A stretch of 64,000 nt of DNA from Pseudomonadota bacterium (GCA_026398735.1 JAPLSH010000008.1:1-64000), one strand, 5' to 3'. Positions 33,036 to 42,655 are shown, counted from the first letter of the stretch. Numbers and translations: made by a program. The notes: a model not told the origin generated them from the sequence alone.

Positions 33036-33395
33036 CTAGCGCACGCCAGCCAGCAGTGTCTCGTAAGGAATCTGCAGCCCGTCGTGCAGGCGTTTGACCA
33101 TGCGCAAGCTCAGCGAGCGCTTGCGATTGAGCACCTCTGACACGCGGCCGCTCTGGCCGATGTAGGGCTCGAGATCGCGCGGGGTCAGCCCCCCCTGCTC
33201 CATTCGGAACTTGATCGCCTCCACCGGGTCCGCCGGGCCGAAGTCGTAGTGCTTGTTCTCGTAGGCTTCGATCAGCGTCACAAGCACGTCGCGTTCATCT
33301 GCCTGCGAGGTGCCCTCCTCGGCCTGGAATATCTTTTCCAGCCGCTTGAACGCGCGCTGCAGGTCGTCGTCGCTGCGGATCGGCTTAATACTCAT
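33036..33395 (-). CDS. higA: HigA-type antitoxin
   Basis: A 119-residue antitoxin with the C-terminal helix-turn-helix GGLTPRDLEPYIGQSGRVSEVLNRKRSLSLRMVKRLHDGLQIPYETLL and an N-terminal half rich in acidic residues. It overlaps higB by 11 bases in toxin-first order. Both genes appear complete. Confidence 0.93.
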   Translation of the reverse strand: MSIKPIRSDDDLQRAFKRLEKIFQAEEGTSQADERDVLVTLIEAYENKHYDFGPADPVEAIKFRMEQGGLTPRDLEPYIGQSGRVSEVLNRKRSLSLRMVKRLHDGLQIPYETLLAGVR

Positions 33396-33693
33396 TGACG
33401 GTCTCCACGTCGATTCGGTCGTACTGCGCGTGGGTCCCCACGAATTTCACCCAGACGATGCCAGCCTGGTACTGGATCTCGACCACCAGCCGGTACTTGT
33501 TGCCGCCCACGTTGAACACCACCCGGTTGTTGCCGCAAATGCTGGCGCTGGCGTACTGGTCCTTGATGTCCTGAGGCGTGCGCCATGTCGCCTTGACGGC
33601 CTCGACGTACCAGCTGTGCAGTGGCCCCCGCGCGTCAGCACACCCCGGTCGCTCCCAGAACTTCTGCAGGCTGCTCTTCGCGATGACCCTCAT
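33385..33693 (-). CDS. higB: HigB-type mRNA interferase toxin
   Basis: A 102-residue HigB_toxin family protein: MRVIAKSSLQKFWERPGCADARGPLHSWYVEAVKATWRTPQDIKDQYASASICGNNRVVFNVGGNKYRLVVEI...VWVKFVGTHAQYDRID. HigB cleaves mRNA at the ribosome. The ATG at 33693 is fixed by the family's N-terminus; the frame runs to 33846 without such sequence. An inverted repeat lies directly upstream. Confidence 0.93.
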   Translation of the reverse strand: MRVIAKSSLQKFWERPGCADARGPLHSWYVEAVKATWRTPQDIKDQYASASICGNNRVVFNVGGNKYRLVVEIQYQAGIVWVKFVGTHAQYDRIDVETVNEY

Positions 33694-33702
33694 CAATAGT
33701 AT

Positions 33703-33717
33703 CTCCCATTTTGGGAG
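33703..33717. promoter_or_regulatory. higBA operator
   Basis: CTCCCA-TTT-TGGGAG, a perfect 6-bp inverted repeat 10 bases before the higB ATG. Its minus-strand arm may also serve as part of the ribosome binding site. Confidence 0.6.
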
Positions 33718-33787
33718 GCCTGCGCAAGCTGCAGGCGCCACGGCCACACAGAGCGAGCCGTTCGCTGGACACAGGTTTGGCCGTACT

Positions 33788-34210
33788 TCAACGCGCCTGC
33801 AACTGATCGGACATCGCCTGGATGATGAACGCCCGCAGGCGGTCATAGCGGCCCAGCCGAATCATGTCCCTGGGCGAAACATCACCCAGCAGTGGGTTGC
33901 GGGCCTTGAACCAGGTGGCTGTCTTTTCTTGGTCGCCATTGAACTGTTTGGCCACCAGATTGATGGTGGATGCGATCTCTTCGAGGCGCAGTCGGACCTG
34001 CTCTGGAATGTGCGCGTCGTAGCGCACGGAGGATTCGGCCACCGCGGATATGCGGCCCACATCGGCCTTCTTGAGCGAGAGAAACTTGGCCGCCTTCAGC
34101 GCATCAAAGGATTGGCCGTAGCCGAACTGGAGCAAGTCGTCGGGCACTGTGTCGAACAACCCATAGCCAGCTTTGCCGGCCGCTTTGCTCACAGACTTGG
34201 GATATTGCAT
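33788..34210 (-). CDS. Xre/MbcA/ParS-type antitoxin
   Basis: A 140-residue protein. The C-terminal part (TATWFKARNPLLGDVSPRDMIRLGRYDRLRAFIIQAM) is the Xre/MbcA/ParS toxin-binding domain; the N-terminal half contains a helical DNA-binding region (SFDALKAAKFLSLKKADVGRISAVAESSVRYD). These antitoxins normally precede a RES-domain NAD-degrading toxin, but the next gene downstream is higB and no RES gene is visible, so it is an orphan. Three phased repeats lie upstream. Confidence 0.85.
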   Translation of the reverse strand: MQYPKSVSKAAGKAGYGLFDTVPDDLLQFGYGQSFDALKAAKFLSLKKADVGRISAVAESSVRYDAHIPEQVRLRLEEIASTINLVAKQFNGDQEKTATWFKARNPLLGDVSPRDMIRLGRYDRLRAFIIQAMSDQLQAR

Positions 34211-34241
34211 GAGATGCCTGCTAACGGACTGGCGGAGACCT

Positions 34242-34274
34242 TAGACCACGATTAAACCACGTTTTAACCATGTT
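34242..34274. promoter_or_regulatory. three 11-bp direct repeats upstream of the Xre/MbcA antitoxin
   Basis: Three consecutive 11-mers with core R-ACCA-Y-G (GACCACG at 34244, AACCACG at 34255, AACCATG at 34266) lie 32-64 bases upstream of the antitoxin ATG. The 11-bp period puts all copies on one face of the helix, as expected for a cooperative operator. From 34275 to 34490 I see no gene. Confidence 0.6.
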
Positions 34275-34490
34275 TTACAGGGGCGTGTGGGTCGATCAAT
34301 GGTGTCTCGAACACAGGCGACCCATGCTGCCCCCGCACACCCCCACCGTCGACTGGCGTATCGGGTGTGATCAGGCACAAAACCCCGTGTGACACTCATC
34401 CTCGGAATTGATGCCGCGTGAGCAGCCACTGAGCCTTTTGATAATCGACGCGCGGCAGACGACGTGGTCTCGACGGAGTTCGGCGCGCGA

Positions 34491-34642
34491 CACTGTGGCG
34501 CCCACTCCCCCACTGAAGAAAGGCCCGGCCCCCAAGGCGCAGCGTTCTCTGAGGCGTTTGCCGCACTGAGCTATGCCGTGGGCACCACCGCCACCGCCGT
34601 ACAGTCCTACCCGCGACTGCTAGAGGTGTATCCGCATAAGCA
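34491..34642 (+). repeat. 152-bp direct repeat, copy 1 (DUF429 gene relic)
   Basis: This block is repeated at 36920-37071 with the same length and about five mismatches. It encodes a fragment (GAAFSEAFAALSYAVGTTATAVQSY, then PRLLEVYPH) resembling the end of DUF429-type predicted nucleases. Weaker similarity resumes at about 34695-34725 (AAGGTAATGCCAG...). The fragment is out of context and not a working gene. Confidence 0.85.
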
Positions 34643-34832
34643 GAAGATGCGATAGATGCGTTGATCTGCTGTTGGGTGGGCACGCTCTACGCTGAAGGTA
34701 ATGCCAGGCCGTTGGGGGATAACACGGCGGCTATTTGGTGTCCGCTGCAGTAGGAGCGGATATAGGTGAGCCACTCAGCTGAGACCGTGTGGCCTCCTAC
34801 ACGTCAGTTACTGCCACACCTCAAGGCTGCAC
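34643..34832. other. non-coding gap with decaying DUF429 similarity
   Basis: No gene is seen. About 30 bases at 34695-34725 resemble 37088-37117 next to the second repeat copy, so the relic originally extended further. The remainder up to the nucleotidyltransferase stop shows nothing recognisable. Confidence 0.5.
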
Positions 34833-35714
34833 TCACAACTCTGCTAGCAGTTCCTGCAAAGTGCCGAACGCGCGTCGATACGCGTCGAACGAAGTACGCG
34901 AGGCCTCCAGCACACCCACTACTGCGATGGCGTGCGCTTCCGGCAGATATGCCTCGATGCTCTCAAGGCCTCGCCGTGCCGAAGCGGCATACCGCAAACG
35001 CACTTCGGGTTCCAGAGATTGCAGGACCACTGCCCACTGCTGCATCCATTTCGTTGCAGCAACCGGGGACTGCTCCCGCGCCAGCCACCACAACGACACC
35101 GCACGACCCACATCCTTCACGAAGCGTGACGGGCCGCCTGGAAGGCTTGCGATCGGCGTTGTGTCAGGTTCGGCGTGCTCCAGCAAGTGCGCGAGAGCCA
35201 TGCAGGCCGGACGAGCCACGCGTAGGCCCCACTCCGTGCTCTCGGCTGCGTTTATCGCAACGCCCAGATATCGGAAGCTGGGCAGCCCGAACGTACCGGA
35301 CGATGTCTCGAATCGACGCCAGTACTTTCGGTCGCCTTGCCACGCCGGCGGCTCAGCAAGCAACTCCACGAACCATTGGCCATCGCCCTCCGGCGGCCTG
35401 AGCCTCAGGGCCGGCAATGCGTGATCCGGGGTGTCGGCAGTGGCGGGCAGCACACCGTCCGGGTAGTGCGGCGACCAACGGTGGGCAAGCAACTTCGCGC
35501 CGAGCGTTTCAGCCGTTGAGACTGCATCCACCGAGGGTCGAAGCAACAGGTCGATATCCTTCGTGGCCACTGCCCGACGATCCATCACATCGCGGAAAGC
35601 CCAGGCGGTTGCGATGCTGCCGATGACAACGACGTTGTCGCGCAGTGGCTCGGGGATGCGCAGGGCAACTGCCTGCAGCAGCTCCGCGGGATCCAGCAGT
35701 GACTGCGCAGTCAT
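34833..35714 (-). CDS. nucleotidyltransferase-fold protein (AbiEii-like)
   Basis: A 293-residue protein. Near the N-terminus VVVIGSIATAWAFRDVMDRRAVATKDIDLLLRP has the G-S and TxDID pattern of the AbiEii/DUF1814-type nucleotidyltransferase fold, where the two Asp bind metal. Later segments are mostly helical. The ATG overlaps the stop of the upstream wHTH gene (ATGA), so both are made together. This resembles the regulator-plus-nucleotidyltransferase layout of AbiE-type abortive infection systems, but the similarity is by motif only and it may be a different system. Confidence 0.7.
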   Translation of the reverse strand: MTAQSLLDPAELLQAVALRIPEPLRDNVVVIGSIATAWAFRDVMDRRAVATKDIDLLLRPSVDAVSTAETLGAKLLAHRWSPHYPDGVLPATADTPDHALPALRLRPPEGDGQWFVELLAEPPAWQGDRKYWRRFETSSGTFGLPSFRYLGVAINAAESTEWGLRVARPACMALAHLLEHAEPDTTPIASLPGGPSRFVKDVGRAVSLWWLAREQSPVAATKWMQQWAVVLQSLEPEVRLRYAASARRGLESIEAYLPEAHAIAVVGVLEASRTSFDAYRRAFGTLQELLAEL

Positions 35715-36664
35715 GCCAGCGACCTTACGTAATGCAAAGCTTGGTCGCGCAGGCCCATATCGAGCAGCGAGAGGAACACGTCGGCCCGGCATGCCCGCCA
35801 GTCGTGGACCGCCGACGGCTCCGGCTTGAAATGCGAATCGGCGCGGACCAAGGTCAGGACAACGGGCGTGGACGCCAAGGGGTTCGGCTCGTACTCCAGG
35901 CCATCATCCAGTTGGCGCAGCAGACCCGCATCAAAGTGTGTGTCTGAACGGGGAACATGAACCGTCAAGTCCAGGCGAGGCGTACCGATCAGGTCCAGGC
36001 CCGTCACGTCTGCCAGAGCCGCGGGCGTTCCGGACAGCGCGAACTCAATACCGTCTTTGGCCTTCTGTTGCTGCAGCCATGCGGTCGCCCGCTCAACCAA
36101 TGCATCTGCAGCCCGTGGCACTACACCGCGTTCGTACCGGAATCGAAGCACCTGGGGCATGGCACGGACGGTTGCCAGGCGTTCGCGCGACAGCTGCTGC
36201 AGGTTCAGCTGCAGGCCCTGTGTCCAGCGCGTGATCATTCCTGCCCGCAACAACTCCATGATTGCCTCACGGACCGGCGTCTGCGATGACCCCAGTTCGC
36301 CTACCAGCTGTCGGACCGTCGACGCTTCGGCGTGCATCAACTGCGCATCCAGAATAAGGCGCAAGACTTCATGGCGGAAATTCGGGCGCTCTACACGGAT
36401 CCGGTCCGGATCGAGCTGCCTGGCCGAGGCCTTTTGGAGCGATTCGATCTCCAGGACCATCCGCCTGCCGATATCGGGCCGGATCGCCTGCAGCATCCGA
36501 TCCCACTCGGCACGTACAGTGACCTCGCTGACCACCGGATCGCGGACGATGAGCATTGCGGTGTGGGGCCCCTCGGAAAGGTCCGAGGCGAGCAGCAACA
36601 TCTCGGCGCGCAAGTCGCGCGTATTGCGGAGTCGTAATAACGTCCTGTCGACGGATCGGTGCAT
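35711..36664 (-). CDS. winged-helix regulator paired with nucleotidyltransferase
   Basis: A 317-residue protein. The central segment LRLILDAQLMHAEASTVRQLVGELGSSQTPVREAIMELLRAGMITRWTQGLQLNL is a winged helix resembling GntR-type domains. The N-terminal part (RTLLRLRNTRDLRAEMLLLASDLSEGPHTAMLIVRDPVVSEVTVRAEWDRM) and C-terminal 120 residues match nothing I recognise. ATG 36664 is chosen because the operator-like repeats at 36673-36718 then lie immediately upstream; the frame is open to 36733. Likely represses the pair. Confidence 0.65.
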   Translation of the reverse strand: MHRSVDRTLLRLRNTRDLRAEMLLLASDLSEGPHTAMLIVRDPVVSEVTVRAEWDRMLQAIRPDIGRRMVLEIESLQKASARQLDPDRIRVERPNFRHEVLRLILDAQLMHAEASTVRQLVGELGSSQTPVREAIMELLRAGMITRWTQGLQLNLQQLSRERLATVRAMPQVLRFRYERGVVPRAADALVERATAWLQQQKAKDGIEFALSGTPAALADVTGLDLIGTPRLDLTVHVPRSDTHFDAGLLRQLDDGLEYEPNPLASTPVVLTLVRADSHFKPEPSAVHDWRACRADVFLSLLDMGLRDQALHYVRSLA

Positions 36665-36672
36665 GCTTATAT

Positions 36673-36718
36673 TATGCAGAATACTTTTATCTCTGCAAGT
36701 AATCTTTAATTCTGCATA
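36673..36718. promoter_or_regulatory. three half-site operator of the wHTH-nucleotidyltransferase pair
   Basis: TATGCAGAAT at 36673-36682 and its inverse ATTCTGCATA at 36709-36718 form a 10-bp inverted repeat; a third partial copy (TCTGCA) sits midway at 36692-36697. The stretch is strongly AT-rich compared with its surroundings and begins 9 bases upstream of the ATG. Confidence 0.6.
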
Positions 36719-36805
36719 TACATTACGTGTCATACATCTTTACAGCGCCAACTCGGCCCATGTGCGAGCTAAATTCCTGATCCTCCCCTCCCCCACACTC
36801 CCGCC

Positions 36806-37126
36806 ATGCCCTCCTGGTTCCGCGCCCTCACCGGCTTTGAAGAGCGCGACTACGCCGACACGCAGTCGCGGTTGCGGGTCGTGGGCGATCGGCTGCACAG
36901 CCTGGTCAACGAGGACAGCCACTGCGGCGCCCACTCCCCCACTAAAGAAAGGCCCGGCCCCCAAGGCGCAGCGTTCTCTGAGGCGTTTGCCGCACTGGGC
37001 TATGCCGTGGGCACCACCGCCACAGCCGTACAGTCTTACCCGCGACTGCTAGAGGTGTATCCGCATAAGCAATCGAAGTCCAAGGCCTACAAGGTAACGC
37101 CAGACCGCTGGGCGATTACCGTTTAG
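36806..37126 (+). pseudogene. chimeric relic: hypothetical protein start joined to DUF429 fragment
   Basis: The frame begins MPSWFRALTGFEERDYADTQSRLRVVGDRLHSLVNEDS, which looks like the start of a larger uncharacterised protein. It then switches at the repeat boundary (36920) to GAHSPTKERPGPQGAAFSEAFAALGYAVG...LLEVYPH, a DUF429-like fragment, and ends AYKVTPDRWAITV. Two unrelated gene pieces have been joined. It is unlikely to encode a working protein although the frame is open. Confidence 0.6.
36920..37071 (+). repeat. 152-bp direct repeat, copy 2
   Basis: Same orientation and length as 34491-34642, with about five mismatches (for example C for T at the sixth base). The two copies bracket the wHTH-nucleotidyltransferase pair, so recombination between them would remove about 2.4 kb containing both genes. 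Confidence 0.88.
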
Positions 37127-37671
37127 ACCGATACTGCGAACGCGTCAGCCTTCTTCTCTCGCCAGATTTGCTGAACGAACGGGTCAGTCACACCGTACAT
37201 GCCGTGCCCACGGCGCATGATTAGGTTCGAGGCAAGAAGGTCGTTCACGACCGGTTGAATCTCCTCGATTCGCACCTCTCGCCCAATGGCCTTCGTGTAC
37301 TCCGCCGCCGCCTCCGACGAAAAGACACCTCGCACGTCTCCATCCGACGCAGCGACGCGTTCGAAGATCGCCGTTGCGAGGCCTCCAAGCTGCTCCACAT
37401 TCGTCAACTCGATGTCGGCTGCGGTCGATCGAAGCGTCGCTGCGATGACAGGCAGATGTTCATCAGGTTTTGCGCCGGGTGGCAACGGCGACCGATGGCA
37501 ATGGTGCGGCCCCCTCCTGCGGGCCGTCAGTTCGTTCACAAGCGCGCGGTGTGACCCCGTTCCGATGAACGGGATGAGATCGTTCAGCAGGAAAGTCGTC
37601 TTGCCCGTGCGGCGCACGCCGGACAAGAACAAGCCCGACCGAAGGCCCTCATCTAGCCTCACGGCCCCCAC
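37123..37671 (-). pseudogene. AAA-type ATPase relic with internal deletion
   Basis: The frame starts (GTG) with GAVRLDEGLRSGLFLSGVRRTGKTTFLLNDLIPF, a P-loop ATPase N-terminus, then passes within about 20 residues to sequence typical of the end of such a protein (PVIAATLRSTAADIELTNVEQLGGLATAIFERVA...DLLASNLIMRRGHGMYGVTDPFVQQIW). Walker B and sensor segments are absent. At 182 residues it is about half the usual length. The frame is open, so a short protein may still be made, but not a working ATPase. Confidence 0.65.
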
Positions 37672-37680
37672 CCAAGTTCC

Positions 37681-38050
37681 TCAGGAGCCCTCTCCACGCA
37701 CCTTGCGCCCCTGCTTCTCAACCTCCACCAGTGGTGTGAGGTCCGCCGCGGCCTCCAAGTCCTTCTCCGCCGCGCTGGGTAGGTCGTCCAGCCACTGGCG
37801 AAACCTTTCGTACTCGGCGTGCGCCTTAGACAGTGCCTTTTCGTGACTCACCTTGCCCGCGTGCTCGAGCACATCACGATCCATCAAGCGCAGGAAGTCG
37901 TCCAATTTGACGACCCACTGCGCCATCGTCATCGGGCGCCGGCGCAAAGCCTGGCCTTCGGCGAATTCGAGGTAGAGGTTGACGATGCGGTTCAGCGCGG
38001 GTAATCCCCCCTCTTTGAAGCACTCTGAGAGGTAGAAATTTCCAAATAAC
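37681..38050 (-). pseudogene. RhuM-family gene, 5' truncated
   Basis: The segment encodes ECFKEGGLPALNRIVNLYLEFAEGQALRRRPMTMAQWVVKLDDFLRLMDRDVLEHAGKVSHEKALSKAHAEYERFRQW, the C-terminal half of the RhuM family often found near restriction and mobile genes. The N-terminal half is missing; upstream codons (to 38139) lie on the other strand of the DUF2075 gene start and do not look like RhuM. The truncation abuts the nuclease-helicase gene. Confidence 0.72.
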
Positions 38051-38117
38051 CTCAGTATTGCTTGAGCGAGCCCCAATCGCCAAAGTGGTGCCTCGCCAAA
38101 AAGGCAGTTGGCCGCAA

Positions 38118-40469
38118 ATGATCGTCTACCAAGCCACAAAGACAGACTTCCTGCATCACGCGCTCCGCGATGATATTGAGGATGTCATCCTGAAGAACTT
38201 CCGCAGCGTCACTGGCCATGGTGTCAGCGAGGCGGAAATCAGGGCTTGGCGACACTCTCTCGCTGAGATGGGGAAGGTCCTCAGTGATGAGGAGATTCCG
38301 GACACAGCAGGCGTGGCCATCGAATATCAGTTGCCGCAGAGTTCTAAGCGTATCGACTTCATTCTCACCGGAGAGGATGCCGATGGCGCCAGCAAGGTAG
38401 TCATCGTCGAGTTGAAGCAATGGTCTGATTCGCGCCGCAGTGAAAAGGACGGGATCATCTGGGCGCGGCGAGGTGGCCCAAGCGGTGAGCGTGAAGGGCC
38501 GCATCCCTCCTATCAGGCGTGGTCATACGCGGCTTACCTGGAGGACTTCAACGCTGCGGTCCAGGATTCCGATATCAAGCTGCAGCCCTGCGCGTATCTC
38601 CACAACCACCCACGTAATGGCGAGATCGATCACCCCCACTACGCTGCGCACACCGCTAAAGCGCCCCTGTTCATGGCGAAGGAGCGGGCGAAGCTGCAGG
38701 CTTTTATCCGGCAGCACGTTAAGTATGGTGACCGCAGAAATACGCTCTATGCCATAGAGAACGGCAGGATTCGCCCTTCCAAGATGCTGGCGGACAGCGT
38801 TGCGGGTTTGCTTCAGGGTAAGCCTGAATTCACGTTGATCGACGACCAAAAGGTCGTTCACGAAACCATTCTCCAGGTTGCAACGGCCGCAGAAAGCCAG
38901 AAGCAGGTTGTCATCGTCAAAGGGGGCCCTGGTACGGGGAAGTCTGTGATTGCCGTAAACCTGCTCGGTGCACTGCTGAAGCGGGGGAAAAACGCCCGGT
39001 ATGTTTCTAAAAACGCAGCACCCCGATCTGTGTACGCAGCAAAACTGGCCGGAACCTTCACCAAAACCCGCATCAACAATCTGTTCGGCGGCTCAGGCGG
39101 GTTCGTCGACAGCGCGGCAGACAGTTATGACGTACTGATTGTCGATGAGGCCCATCGTCTTAACGAGAAGAGCGGCCTCTATCAGAACCTGGGCGACAAC
39201 CAGATTCGCGAAGTCATACGCTCGGCTCGCTGCACCGTGTTCTTTGCGGATGACGATCAGCGTGTGACGCTACTGGACATTGGTGACACCGAGTCCTTGC
39301 GCATAGCAGCACAGCACGCAGGAGCACAGGTCACCGAGTTGGAACTGACATCGCAGTTTCGATGCAGCGGATCGGACGGCTATTTGGCTTGGCTCGATGA
39401 CGTCCTTGCGATCCGGCCCACCGCCAATCCAACGCTGGATACTCGGGAATATGACTTTCGGGTCTTTGATAACCCGCAGCAAATGCATGAGCTGCTGGAG
39501 CACAAGAATAGAGCTCGCAACAGAGCCCGCGTTGTCGCCGGGTACTGCTGGAAATGGGTCAGCAAAAAAAATCCTGATGCTTGGGATATAGAACTGGGGC
39601 AGTTCAACTACCGCAGACGTTGGAACCTCGAAAAGGACGGCAGTCTTTGGATGATCGCTCCGGAGTCTGTCAGTGAAGTAGGTTGCATTCACACGTGTCA
39701 GGGACTCGAAGTCGATTACATCGGCGTCATCATCGGGCCGGACCTGGGCTATGTGAACGGCCAAATCGTCACCGACGGCAGCAAGCGAGCCACATCCGAC
39801 AAATCCGTCCGCGGCCTGCGACAACTTCTACGGACAGACCCTGCCAAAGCTCAGATGTTGGCCGACCGCATCATCAAGAACACGTATCGCGCACTGATGA
39901 CCCGCGGCATGAAGGGCTGTTATGTGTATTGCACTGACCCTGCACTTGCACAGTTTCTCCGCTCCAGGCTTATCACTGCCGGCAAGGTTCAAAACGATAG
40001 CCCCGAAGATCTTGTTTCACCTGGCGCCGGGCCTGCCCTGACGTCGGTCATTCCGCTAAACCGCGTGTCGCAAGAGCAGCACGCGCTTGGCAAACCCAGT
40101 GCGCCGCTGATCAATGCAGCGACAGCCGGCGCGCTGTTCTCCCAACTAAAAGTCGCGGACTCAGACGTAGAGCGAGTGGAGCTACCGGATTGGATAACGC
40201 CAACACCAGACCTATTTATCGCTCAAGTGGTGGGCGATTCAGGTGATGCGCGCATTCCGGCCAACGCCTGGTGTCTGTTCCGGGCAGTGAAGCCAGCAGC
40301 AGGCTCCACGCAAGGAATCCTGATCGCTTACCTGGGAGATAGGGCTAATAGTGACGATCATCCGTACGGCGTTCGTGTCCAACACAAGAACTCGGGTGGT
40401 TCGCGGTTAGGCATTGGTGATCAGCCAAGCGGCCATGCCGAACTGTTAGTTGTGTTGAAGGCAGATTAA
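38118..40469 (+). CDS. nuclease-SLFN-group helicase (DUF2075) protein
   Basis: A 783-residue protein with three recognisable parts. Residues 70-105 hold a PD-(D/E)XK-like nuclease signature (RIDFILTG with Asp80, then VVIVELKQW with Glu98 and Lys100). Residues about 250-620 are a DUF2075/Schlafen-group-3-type helicase with Walker A GGPGTGKS (269-276), Walker B IVDEAH (341-346) and late motif CIHTCQGLEVDYIGVII. Residues about 690-783 resemble an S24/LexA-like fold (FIAQVVGDSGDARIPANAWCLFR). Such stand-alone nuclease-helicases are plausible phage-defence genes. ATG 38118 starts the homologous part; the frame opens at 38058. Confidence 0.82.
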   Translation: MIVYQATKTDFLHHALRDDIEDVILKNFRSVTGHGVSEAEIRAWRHSLAEMGKVLSDEEIPDTAGVAIEYQLPQSSKRIDFILTGEDADGASKVVIVELKQWSDSRRSEKDGIIWARRGGPSGEREGPHPSYQAWSYAAYLEDFNAAVQDSDIKLQPCAYLHNHPRNGEIDHPHYAAHTAKAPLFMAKERAKLQAFIRQHVKYGDRRNTLYAIENGRIRPSKMLADSVAGLLQGKPEFTLIDDQKVVHETILQVATAAESQKQVVIVKGGPGTGKSVIAVNLLGALLKRGKNARYVSKNAAPRSVYAAKLAGTFTKTRINNLFGGSGGFVDSAADSYDVLIVDEAHRLNEKSGLYQNLGDNQIREVIRSARCTVFFADDDQRVTLLDIGDTESLRIAAQHAGAQVTELELTSQFRCSGSDGYLAWLDDVLAIRPTANPTLDTREYDFRVFDNPQQMHELLEHKNRARNRARVVAGYCWKWVSKKNPDAWDIELGQFNYRRRWNLEKDGSLWMIAPESVSEVGCIHTCQGLEVDYIGVIIGPDLGYVNGQIVTDGSKRATSDKSVRGLRQLLRTDPAKAQMLADRIIKNTYRALMTRGMKGCYVYCTDPALAQFLRSRLITAGKVQNDSPEDLVSPGAGPALTSVIPLNRVSQEQHALGKPSAPLINAATAGALFSQLKVADSDVERVELPDWITPTPDLFIAQVVGDSGDARIPANAWCLFRAVKPAAGSTQGILIAYLGDRANSDDHPYGVRVQHKNSGGSRLGIGDQPSGHAELLVVLKAD

Positions 40470-40510
40470 CTTCAGCGGTTTTCCTACGAGTAATCCGTAG
40501 GACGAGCCAC

Positions 40511-40541
40511 AAAAAAAGCCCGGCATCTCTGCCGGGCTTCT
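40511..40541 (-). terminator. groSL terminator
   Basis: Stem AGCCCGGCA / TGCCGGGCT with loop TCTC; on the minus strand it runs into TTTTTTT. It lies 50 bases after the groL stop and also faces the end of the DUF2075 gene. Confidence 0.9.
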
Positions 40542-40590
40542 TCTTCCGCTCCCTAAAGTCAGGAATCGATGGTCTAAGTAAGGCTTGGCC

Positions 40591-42482
<1,892 letters not shown>

Positions 42483-42555
42483 GCGTGACACTCCTTTTAT
42501 GTTGGTTGAAAAGAAAACCCGAATAAGGGGACGGGCACCCGGAGGCGACGCGTTG

Positions 42556-42582
42556 TTAGCACTCTCTACCCCCGGCTGCTAA
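42556..42582. promoter_or_regulatory. CIRCE element (HrcA operator)
   Basis: TTAGCACTC-N9-GGCTGCTAA: the left arm is perfect and the right arm matches the consensus GAGTGCTAA at 7 of 9 positions, with the canonical 9-base spacer. It lies 74 bases upstream of the groS ATG, so groSL is probably repressed by HrcA. Confidence 0.88.
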
Positions 42583-42591
42583 CCGGGGCTT

Positions 42592-42619
42592 ATCATAGCG
42601 GCGCAATCTGTCATTTCAA
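42592..42619 (-). promoter_or_regulatory. groSL promoter, sigma-70 type
   Basis: On the minus strand TTGAAA (42614-42619) and TATGAT (42592-42597) are separated by 16 bases, and the CIRCE element follows where the transcript would begin. A sigma-32 reading (CTTGAAA with a poor downstream half) is weaker. Confidence 0.6.
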
Positions 42620-42655
42620 GGCTTACAGCCCTCGCCCGTGACATACTTTTTCGAC

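Noticed and set aside
28411-38118. Chromosomal integron cassette array as the explanation for the TA cluster
   Set aside because: Genes point both ways, no attC-like imperfect palindromes with the GTTRRRY core were found, and no integrase is present.
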